Source of the DNA: Schizochytrium sp. CCTCC M209059
Taxonomy: Eukaryota > Sar > Bigyra > Thraustochytrida > Thraustochytriidae
Length of the DNA stretch: 39,380 nt
Assembly (NCBI GenBank): GCA_000818945.1
Contig: KN805372.1
Location: 558,055 to 597,434 of the forward strand
Direction of reading: 5' to 3'
The notes below the pieces were generated by a model. The model had not been told where the DNA came from, did no database searches, and saw nothing but the letters and a program-made list of their open reading frames with translations. Below, in pieces: positions 26,571 to 33,804 of this stretch. Position 1 is the stretch's first letter; every line of letters begins with the position of its first letter. The position numbers were made by a program, and so were the translations under genes.

Positions 26571-27446
26571 GCGCGCGCATCTCTCGCACAGAAACACAAA
26601 ATAATAATCACACACCCCACCCAAACCCAACCCCCCACCCCCCCAAAAAAAACTACTCGAACCAAACTACTCGCTCAGCTCCCGATCAGAATCAGAATCA
26701 AAAGAATACGATGCTGATAATGATGCAAATTTTCTGTGCGTCGAGGTAGACGCAACGTCGACGAACGACAAAAGAGGTAGACACTCGGTTCTCCTTTGTA
26801 TCGCAATGGATGCATCTTTTTATCGCTCAACGCACGGAAATTGTCCAGCGGGATTTTCTTTCCCCAATCTTGAAGTACATCGCTCTGAGTCTCTCTTCAA
26901 TCAATGCGCGCCTTTGCATCAAGAGGAAATAATGGGCGCGTCAATATTGATCTGGAAACTCCCTCTCTCTCTCCCCACACACACCCCTCCCTCACACCCT
27001 CCCCCCTTGTTTTCTTTTCGTTTTGCTTACAGGGAGGGATCTGAGACCGACCGTCGGTCTCGTTTTGCTCCGTCTCATTTCCCTTCCCTTTTCGTGATTG
27101 CGCTTATTCCCACGCAACAGCGACAGGAATGAACGAAATAAGGTTGGGGCTTTCTTTTTTCTCTTCTTTTCCTTCTTCTCCTTTCCTGTCGTAATTTCTG
27201 TCGCGATGCCAAGCGAAATGATCGCGGTGAACACGGCGTACAATGCCACGCAAGGAAGCGAAATGCTTGTTTAAGAGCACGCATGGTACGAAGCAACATT
27301 GTTCAATTCAAGAATCAATGCGAAAGGAACAAGACATTTGCTTTCGGCAGCATCGTGTAATCATTACAAGCGAAAAGGCATCGTTATCGCAAGGCATGAA
27401 CAAGCGAATGGAACAGTGAAGCTGAGATGGAAATATTGTGTATCAT
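26571..27446. other. gap between convergent UAP56 and SDR-A genes
   Basis: 876 bp with C-runs and A-runs just after the UAP56 stop (about 26610-26655) and pyrimidine-rich stretches near 26960-27025 and 27150-27190. Short open frames only. It probably contains both 3' UTRs and nothing else recognisable. Confidence 0.5.
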
Positions 27447-28253
27447 TTACGTCGACATCCCCTTGCCACGACGGGCGACGGGGTGGCTCGAGCTGAGACC
27501 GCCATCGACAGGAATGGTCTGGCCATTGACGTACGAGGAGTCGTCCGAAGCGAGAAAGAGCGCCACCTTTGCAATTTCAATGGGTATACCATAACGGAGC
27601 AGAGGGTTGATTTGGCCAACCTTGTCGCGGATCCCTTTGCGATCGACGTGGTCAAAAATCATCTTGGTCATTCCTGTCTCAATGATTCCAGGGCAAATGG
27701 AGTTGCAGCGAATATTGGTGCCCGTGCACTGGTTTGCGACCACGCGGCACAGGTTGATGACGCCAGCCTTTGCGGCAGCGTAGCTGGCATCCGAGGCGCC
27801 GCTACGAAGACCGGCAACTGAGGCCGTTGCGATCAGGGAGCCGCCACGGCCTTGCTTGTCCATCTTGAGAAAGGCGTACTTGAAGCACAGAAAAACGCCC
27901 GTAACATTGACGCGCAACATTCTGTCAAAGCCCTCGACGGTTTCTTGCCAGAAGGGGCCGCCAAAGGCAATTCCCGCGTTGGCATAGCACACGTCGATGC
28001 CGCCGAATTCCGTGCAGCAGCGTTCGATGAGATCCTTGACTGACTCGTCGCTGCTCACGTCGCAGAACTGCCACACTGCTGACTGCGGCGCGGCTTCATT
28101 GGCCTGTCTCACCGTTTCCTTGAGGCCCTCCTCGTTAACGTCTGCGGCCACCACCTTGCCGCCCTCCTTGACAAACTCGAGCACCGTGGCGCGCCCGATT
28201 CCCGAGGCGGCGCCGGTCACCACACACGCTTTGTTCTGCATGCGGCCCACCAT
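27447..28253 (-). CDS. short-chain dehydrogenase/reductase, array copy A
   Basis: 268 aa from the ATG at 28251-28253. Classical SDR oxidoreductase: the cofactor motif TGAASGIG lies at 13-20, and an Asp after beta-2 (KVVAAD, D38) favours NAD(H) over NADP(H). NAG (about 91-93) and the catalytic Asn in RVNVTG follow, then Ser in TASVAG, and Tyr-Lys in YAAAK. The C-terminal PVDGGLS is typical of the superfamily. The last residues (SSSHPVARRGKGM) are shared by all three copies. It is the array's most 3' member and differs from copy B at about 18 of 268 residues by eye. The differences lie mostly just after NAG (IAFGGPFWQETVEGF) and in the MIFDHVDRKG segment, both probable substrate-binding parts. 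The substrate is unknown. Confidence 0.93.
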   Translation of the reverse strand: MVGRMQNKACVVTGAASGIGRATVLEFVKEGGKVVAADVNEEGLKETVRQANEAAPQSAVWQFCDVSSDESVKDLIERCCTEFGGIDVCYANAGIAFGGPFWQETVEGFDRMLRVNVTGVFLCFKYAFLKMDKQGRGGSLIATASVAGLRSGASDASYAAAKAGVINLCRVVANQCTGTNIRCNSICPGIIETGMTKMIFDHVDRKGIRDKVGQINPLLRYGIPIEIAKVALFLASDDSSYVNGQTIPVDGGLSSSHPVARRGKGMST

Positions 28254-28721
28254 TTTGGCCGAGATTCCGTAGGCTCAAATTTGCTGTTGCTGCCCCTCTC
28301 CGAGTCCGCAGATGTATAGTATCTGACCTGCCGCTGGCCTCGTTCGGGTTCTGCGTCCAAACAAGATCTTTCCTTCCCTCCCTTTCTTTCTCTCTCTCGA
28401 TCGATCGGTTGCGTCCCAGCTCACCTTGCCACGGGTTCGATTTGTACGTCAAGTCCGACCAGCCAAGGTCCGACATCTGCTCGTGGATCCTGACTGCGCC
28501 GCAGGCTGGAGCAGCTCCACGCGCACGCGCACGCGCACGCGCACGCTGCGGCTGCAGCTGCAGCTGACGGCGACGGCGACGGTGACGGCGAGAATAATAA
28601 TACTTTTAGATCTTAGGGAGGAAGGGGGAGAAGGAGAAGGAGAAGGAGAAGGAGAGAGGAGAGCGAGCGGCCCACGGTCGATGAAATCAAAATAGGAAAA
28701 CACCGCCCAAAGCTTGCACTT
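28254..28721. other. spacer between SDR copies A and B
   Basis: 468 bp. It contains an ACGCGC-type repeat (28519-28544), GACGGC triplets (about 28566-28590) and a GGAGAA repeat (28626-28654). It should hold the promoter of copy A and the 3' end of copy B. It shows no obvious similarity to the spacer upstream of copy B, so the duplicated unit seems limited to the coding part. Confidence 0.5.
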
Positions 28722-29528
28722 TTAAGAAGACATTCCCTTGCCACGGCGAGCGACGGGGTGGCTCGAGCTGAGACCGCCGTCGACGGGAATGGTTTGGCCA
28801 TTGACGTACGAGGATTCGTCGGAAGCAAGGAAGAGCGCAACCTTGGCAATTTCGATCGGATTACCATAGCGGAGCATGGGATTGATCTGGCCAACTTTGT
28901 CGCGAATGCCCTTCTGATCCACGATGTCAAAGATCGGTTTGGTCATACCGGTCTCAATAATTCCAGGGCAAATAGAATTGCAGCGGATGTTGGTGCCCGT
29001 GCACTGGTTCGCGACGACGCGGCACAGGTTGATGACGCCAGCTTTGGAAGCCGCGTAGCTAGCATCGGAAGCGCCGCTGCGAAGACCGGCGACCGAGGCC
29101 GTAGCGAGCAGCGAGCCGCCACGGCCCTGCTTGTCCATCTTGAGAAAGGCGTACTTGAAGCACAGAAAAACACCCATGACATTGACGCGCATCATCCGGT
29201 CAAAGGTCTCTACGGTCTCTTCCCAGAACCGCGCGCCGAGACCAATTCCCGCATTGGCGTAGCAAACGTCGATGCCGCCGAATTCCGTGCAGCAGCGTTC
29301 GATGAGATCCTTGACTGACTCGTCGCTGCTCACGTCGCAGAACTGCCACACTGCTGACTGCGGCGCGGCTTCGTTGGCCTGTCTCACCGTTTCCTTGAGG
29401 CCCTCCTCGTTAATGTCTGCGGCCACCACCTTGCCGCCCTCCTTGACGAACTCGAGCACCGTAGCGCGCCCAATACCTGAGGCAGCGCCAGTCACCACGC
29501 ACGCTTTGTTCTGCATGCGGCCCACCAT
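28722..29528 (-). CDS. short-chain dehydrogenase/reductase, array copy B
   Basis: 268 aa from the ATG at 29526-29528. The frame is open for 68 more codons upstream but has no ATG there, and the chosen start matches copies A and C exactly. It has the same SDR motifs as copy A: TGAASGIG, D38, NAG, TASVAG and YAASK. The first 94 residues differ from A at one site only. After NAG it reads IGLGARFWEETVETF where A has IAFGGPFWQETVEGF, and KPIFDIVDQKG where A has KMIFDHVDRKG. A and B are a recent pair relative to C. Classical SDRs reduce or oxidise alcohol/carbonyl groups on small molecules; which ones cannot be read here. Confidence 0.93.
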   Translation of the reverse strand: MVGRMQNKACVVTGAASGIGRATVLEFVKEGGKVVAADINEEGLKETVRQANEAAPQSAVWQFCDVSSDESVKDLIERCCTEFGGIDVCYANAGIGLGARFWEETVETFDRMMRVNVMGVFLCFKYAFLKMDKQGRGGSLLATASVAGLRSGASDASYAASKAGVINLCRVVANQCTGTNIRCNSICPGIIETGMTKPIFDIVDQKGIRDKVGQINPMLRYGNPIEIAKVALFLASDESSYVNGQTIPVDGGLSSSHPVARRGKGMSS

Positions 29529-29866
29529 TGTTTCGTCGCAGTGTGGTCGCTGTTCTCGCGGCGTAAGTCTATGAGATTGTGCTTGTGTGGAAACGGCGGT
29601 TGAGATTCTGCTTTCATGTTGAAGATACTCGGATCGATTCCTTAGGTCCGACCACGCACACAATGTCCGATACGAACTTGTGCATGTGTTGGGGCATAGC
29701 CGTGTGGGCCAAGCCTTGAGCGCGGGCGCCACTATAAGTCAGGGCGACTGATATTGGGCATAAATTGCATCAAAGGCAGGGAAAATGGTATCTCTTTTAC
29801 GAGTGAGCGAGCGGGTCTTTACACATAGAAAGACAAAACCCAAACTCATTCTGGACTCATCACTGT

Positions 29867-29902
<36 letters not shown>

Positions 29903-29954
29903 TTTTGGTGGTGCATTCCAGTTTCGAATGATCAATTACATAAGATGCTCTAGC
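29529..29954. other. spacer between SDR copies B and C
   Basis: 426 bp, AT-richer than the genes, with nine CAAG units at 29867-29902. It holds the promoter of copy B and the 3' end of copy C. No further gene seen. Confidence 0.5.
29867..29902. repeat. (CAAG)9 microsatellite
   Basis: 36 bases of perfect CAAG units. It belongs to the same GCTT/CAAG class that recurs near 11346, 30801 and 33424. Confidence 0.95.
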
Positions 29955-30761
29955 TTAGGAGGACATACCCTTTCCGCGACGGGCGACGGGATGACTGGAG
30001 CTGAGGCCACCGCAGACAGGCAAGACCTGGCCGTTAACATATGAAGCCTCGTCGGAAGCGAGGAAAAGCGCGGCCTTGGCGACCTCGACGGGCTCACCGT
30101 AGCGAAGGGTAGGGTTAATCTGGCCAACCTTGTCGCGAATACCCTTTTGGTCTACGAGATCAAAGACAGGGCGCGTCATGCCGGTCTCAATGAGACCCGG
30201 GGCGATGCAGTTGCAGCGAATGTTGGTGCCAGTGCACTGATTTGCGACAACGCGGCAAAGGTTGATCACGGCAGCCTTGCTGGCAGAGTAGCTCAAGTCA
30301 CCGGCGCCACTTCGAATGCCTGCGACCGAGGCCGTGGCGAGGAGCGAGCCGCCGCGGCCCTGCTGGTCCATCTTGAGAAAGGCGTACTTGAAGCAGAGGA
30401 AGACGCCCGTCACATTGACCCGCATGATGCGATCAAAGGACTCGACCGTCTCATCCCAAAAGCGTCCACTGAAGACGATGCCCGCGTTGGCATAGCACAC
30501 GTCGATGCCACCGAATTCCGTGCAGCAGCGCTCGATGAGCTCCTTGACGGATTCATCGTTGCTCACATCGCAAAACTGGCCGACGACCGCGCCATTTGGG
30601 AATTCGCTCGCCATCTGCACGGTCTCCTTGAGGCCTTCCTCCTGCACGTCGGCGGCCACAACCTTGGCGCCCTCCTTGACGAACTCGAGGACGGTGGCGC
30701 GACCGATGCCGGACGCTGCGCCGGTCACCACGCACGCCTTGCCTTCCATGCGGCCTGGCAT
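29955..30761 (-). CDS. short-chain dehydrogenase/reductase, array copy C
   Basis: 268 aa from the ATG at 30759-30761, same length and layout as A and B. The motifs are TGAASGIG, D38 (KVVAAD), NAG, RVNVTG, TASVAG and YSASK, so it should be active. It is the most diverged of the three: MASEFPNGAVVGQF replaces ANEAAPQSAVWQF, IVFSGRFWDETVESF follows NAG, and the usual PVDGG near the C-terminus is PVCGG. All three copies lie on the same strand with gaps of about 430-470 bp, as expected from unequal crossing-over. Confidence 0.93.
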   Translation of the reverse strand: MPGRMEGKACVVTGAASGIGRATVLEFVKEGAKVVAADVQEEGLKETVQMASEFPNGAVVGQFCDVSNDESVKELIERCCTEFGGIDVCYANAGIVFSGRFWDETVESFDRIMRVNVTGVFLCFKYAFLKMDQQGRGGSLLATASVAGIRSGAGDLSYSASKAAVINLCRVVANQCTGTNIRCNCIAPGLIETGMTRPVFDLVDQKGIRDKVGQINPTLRYGEPVEVAKAALFLASDEASYVNGQVLPVCGGLSSSHPVARRGKGMSS

Positions 30762-31274
30762 CTTTCCTGTTCTCTTGTCTCGCTCGCGCGCGCGACTCTG
30801 GCTTGCTCGCTTGCTTGCTTGCCTGCCTGCCTGCCTGCCTGCCTGCCTGCTTGCTTGCTTGGCGCGCTTGGGTGCTGTTGTTGCTGTTCTGGTCTCTGGC
30901 CTCTTTTTGGTTCTGCTCTCTCGTCAATCACTGCCCCTTACCTCATTACTATCTTGTACCTTGCGTCAGTCCGCTCAACGCCATGAGGTCACTGTTCCCC
31001 AAAAGGGCCGTCGATCGGAAAGGGACTCGGAAACAGGTGCCCGTCGAGGTCGTCACATCGCCGACGACAAGTGTAGGCAGCGTGGCCAGGATGCGTCAGA
31101 GAGAGAGGACGGATGATTCAAGGAGGAAATCGCCAAGGAAATCGGCGACGAAAAAGACAGCGCTTTCTACAATTTCTAGACGCCAGAACTGGCTGCGAAT
31201 ACCTACTATGCGTTGAGTGAAGAATGCAGGGAACATGTGGAATAAGCACAGCAGATTGAAGTTTTCTGGTAAAG
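30762..31274. other. spacer between SDR copy C and the DUF1336 gene
   Basis: 513 bp holding the promoter of SDR copy C (minus strand) and the 3' end of the DUF1336 gene. The part next to the SDR start has a GCTT/GCCT repeat; the rest shows no feature. Confidence 0.5.
30801..30861. repeat. GCTT/GCCT tetranucleotide repeat
   Basis: About 61 bp: GCTT units, then a block of GCCT, then GCTT again. It starts 40 bp upstream of the SDR-C start codon, so it is probably in the promoter or 5' leader. Confidence 0.9.
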
Positions 31275-33185
31275 CTAGCGCGACGCATCCTTGGCGGCGG
31301 GACTATCCTGAGGATACAGGGAAGCCGAAAGGCGGTCAGAAATGGACGAGACAACGTCCCACATCATCGAAGCACGCGAGCCGGCCTCGAGACTGCCTAC
31401 GCCTTCGACTGCGCTGCTTAGCTGCTCCAGAGGACCCGCCGCTGCATCGACAAGAGGAGCGACGATATGACCGGGCCCAAGCTCGCTTGTGGGGTGATCA
31501 GTGACGACACCAAACTCCTCGAGCGGGGTCGCTGCCTCGAAGTCAAGCTGATGGAGCGCTGCGCAGCCCAATACGACCTCTGGAAGCTCGGTGTTATCGT
31601 CCTCGGCCTGAAGCATGAAGGCACCGCGGATCTTGACCCTACTGGAGAGCTCGCGAAACTGGTGGAAAATGCCGCGCGCTAGCATGTTGAATTTGTGAAC
31701 CTGGACGGTGACCTCGATATAGTCTGTGCCGCGCTTGATCTGTGCGGTCCGATACAGAATGACAGGTTTGCCGTTCAATTTGGCAAGTTTAGAACTCAGC
31801 CCAAGCTCGTTGAAATTGAGCGCAATGCCAATGGCCTTGAAACGTCTACGCACGTCTTCGTTTGTGTCAAACTCGTTTACGAATTTCCGCAAAAGATCGA
31901 GGTCCGGTGAGTGCCGCGACGTGTCAAGCGCGCGCGTCACCGTGTCCGGGCGCAACGAAAAGTACCACACCAGCGAAACGCCTGGGTCTGCTCCCGACCA
32001 CGGACCAGGCGATTTGAGCGGCACCTGAACATTAACTACGAAGAGACGAGGCAGCCCGCTCGCTTGGATGAGCTCGAGGTCGTCGTCACTGCGTGGGTGC
32101 GGCAGCTGTAGCACATCCGAGACAAACGGGATGCGCTGGCTGTCGCGGAGTAAGTCAGTGCCAATGCAATCGAAGAGCGCTGGACCTGAAGGCGCTTTGT
32201 GCCGTGACTGCGCATAACCCACTTGCCGCACAGTGAACAAGCTCGAAGGACATGGACTCCAGCTGCATGGCACCTTTTCGTCCTCGGTAGCGCGAGCCAT
32301 CGTCTGTAGAGCCATGGGTCGCATTCCCCCAGCTGCCTCGAGGATGGCGTCAATATCGGCGTCATCACCATCGTTGTCATCATTGTCGTCATGATCATCG
32401 ATACGATTTTCCCCAAGCGCGACCGCACCTCGTTCGTGCGTGGCAGCAGCAGCAGCGGCGGCAGCGCCGCGCCCTCGTTTGGCAGCGGCTTTGGCTCTTT
32501 TTCTTTCCTTTAGCGCCTTCTTCCGCTGCGCTTTCCTCTCCTTCTTGAGCTTGCGTGCTTCTTTGCGAGATTGCCGCTTGCTTAATGCTCGTCTCGATGT
32601 GTTTTGCGCATTGCCGAGTGGAAGAAAGCGCACATCATCTTCAGCAAGCCGGGTGGTTCCGTATCTTTTGTTCTGCTGGTAGTCAGTATCGACGTCTTCG
32701 TCCTCTTTGTCTTCCTCACTGTCATTTTCGTCGTCGTTCTCGTCGTCGTTCTCATCGTCGTTCTCGTCGTCGTTCTCGTCGTCCTCTTCGTCCGTGTTGT
32801 TATCTCGGATTTCGGGCTCAACACCATTTCCGTCGTTGCGGTTTGGGGCAACCGTGTCGTCCGCGTTGCCCGTCTTATCGGAGCGCGCGGCACCCCGTGG
32901 CGCAGTCTCAGACCAGAGTGCCCCGGGGCGACGAAGCGGAGGCAGTTTCGCGCTGCCCCGCTGAAAAGCCTTTGTGACAGACTCCCGCATGGACTGCGGT
33001 CTGGCAGCCTGGGCCCATTGGGACAAGCGCTTGCCTGGCCCGGCTTCGAAGAGCGGCGCCCTCAACTCGCGGCGCCGCTCTTCTCCCCCCTCCTGCTCCT
33101 GCAGCTTGCCCTCCTCCTCTTCCTCCTCGGCGCCAGCGGCGGCGGCGGCGGCGGCCTCGCGCCTCGCGCTGCGCCGCTGACTCAT
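31275..33185 (-). CDS. DUF1336 / EDR2 C-terminal domain protein
   Basis: 636 aa from the ATG at 33183-33185 (MSQRRSARRE); five upstream codons are open only from a GTG. The first 300 residues are low-complexity: Ala and Glu runs, five DDEN units (about 134-155, a 12-nt repeat near 32728-32785), a Lys/Arg-rich helix (about 205-240) and an Asp/Asn run. The rest matches the EDR2 C-terminal domain: CSWSPCPSSLFTVR at about 307, GPALFDCIGTDLL, LPRLFVVNVQVPL, VSLVWYFSL, GKPVILYRT, DYIEVTVQVHKF and FMLQAEDDNTELPEVVLG. In plants this domain ends EDR2 proteins that also carry PH and START lipid-binding domains; here neither precedes it. Function is unknown beyond a likely link to membranes or lipids. 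It is divergent from CCDC22. Confidence 0.88.
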   Translation of the reverse strand: MSQRRSARREAAAAAAAGAEEEEEEGKLQEQEGGEERRRELRAPLFEAGPGKRLSQWAQAARPQSMRESVTKAFQRGSAKLPPLRRPGALWSETAPRGAARSDKTGNADDTVAPNRNDGNGVEPEIRDNNTDEEDDENDDENDDENDDENDDENDSEEDKEDEDVDTDYQQNKRYGTTRLAEDDVRFLPLGNAQNTSRRALSKRQSRKEARKLKKERKAQRKKALKERKRAKAAAKRGRGAAAAAAAATHERGAVALGENRIDDHDDNDDNDGDDADIDAILEAAGGMRPMALQTMARATEDEKVPCSWSPCPSSLFTVRQVGYAQSRHKAPSGPALFDCIGTDLLRDSQRIPFVSDVLQLPHPRSDDDLELIQASGLPRLFVVNVQVPLKSPGPWSGADPGVSLVWYFSLRPDTVTRALDTSRHSPDLDLLRKFVNEFDTNEDVRRRFKAIGIALNFNELGLSSKLAKLNGKPVILYRTAQIKRGTDYIEVTVQVHKFNMLARGIFHQFRELSSRVKIRGAFMLQAEDDNTELPEVVLGCAALHQLDFEAATPLEEFGVVTDHPTSELGPGHIVAPLVDAAAGPLEQLSSAVEGVGSLEAGSRASMMWDVVSSISDRLSASLYPQDSPAAKDASR

Positions 33186-33196
33186 GGCGGTCTCCT

Positions 33197-33204
33197 GCAC
33201 GTGC
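33197..33204. promoter_or_regulatory. GCACGTGC palindrome
   Basis: A perfect 8-bp palindrome beginning 12 bp upstream of the DUF1336 start codon, followed by a TAGC repeat. Confidence 0.4.
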
Positions 33205-33236
33205 TAGCTAGCTAGCTTGCTTGCTTGCTCGACCCG

Positions 33237-33244
33237 GCACGTGC
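33237..33244. promoter_or_regulatory. GCACGTGC palindrome
   Basis: A perfect 8-bp palindrome, part of CGGCACGTGCCG, 40 bp from the previous copy, in the DUF1336/CCDC22 upstream region. Confidence 0.4.
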
Positions 33245-33423
33245 CGCACCTTCGCACCTTGATTGCCTCGCTAGCCTCGCCTGCCGCCGGTGTGCGCGGC
33301 GCTTCTCGCGCGTCCTCGCGGATGGCGCCGCGGGCGCGTCTCCCCCTCCCCGCCGCGGCCCCGTCGCTCGCTGCCTCTGCTGCTGCGAGGGCGCGCGCTT
33401 TTTGGGGCGGGGCGGTACGGGGT

Positions 33424-33457
33424 TTGCTTGCTCGCTTGCTTGCTTGCTTGCTCGCTC

Positions 33458-33496
<39 letters not shown>

Positions 33497-33497
33497 G
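33424..33497. repeat. GCTT/GCTC tetranucleotide repeat
   Basis: About 74 bp of GCTT units with scattered GCTC variants, midway between the divergent DUF1336 and CCDC22 genes. A second tract, (GCGA)n, follows at 33577-33602. Confidence 0.92.
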
Positions 33498-33804
33498 TTT
33501 GTTGCCGCTCGCTCTCGCGCTTGCTCGCTTGTGCTCGCCCAGTCCATCTCGCAAACTTGCTTTGTGCGCTTTGTGCGCGAGCGAGCGAGCGAGCGAGCGA
33601 GCAAACGCACCTCCTGCCGCCGCTGCTGGCTGAGACTCCCTGCCGGGCTCGTCTCGGCGGCGGCGGCACGGAGCGTCGTCCTCTGTCTTGGCAGCGTCGA
33701 CGGTGCCGCCAACGTTCGCATCAGCAGCAGGCATGCATGCAAGGCAGACGAGGAGGCCAACAACGAGGAGGTAGGCTGGCAAACCCCGCTTGGCGCGCGC
33801 CAGA

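Larger units (their letters stand above)
33186..33804. other. shared divergent upstream region (DUF1336 / CCDC22)
   Basis: 619 bp between the two start codons. It holds two GCACGTGC palindromes near the DUF1336 end, a GCTT/GCTC repeat (33424-33497) and a GCGA repeat (33577-33602). Long open frames across it are repeat artefacts. Confidence 0.6.

Noticed and set aside
24999..26630. 543-codon open frame antisense to the UAP56 gene
   Set aside because: It mirrors the strongly biased codons of the helicase; its composition (Val/Leu/His/Asp-rich) is what the reverse strand of such a gene gives.
28425..28460. GGTTCGATTTG, resembling a tRNA B-box
   Set aside because: No matching acceptor, anticodon or D-arm could be folded around it.
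27438..30986. Plus-strand open frames opposite all three SDR genes
   Set aside because: They recur because the three genes are homologous and GC-biased in the third position; no independent evidence of coding.
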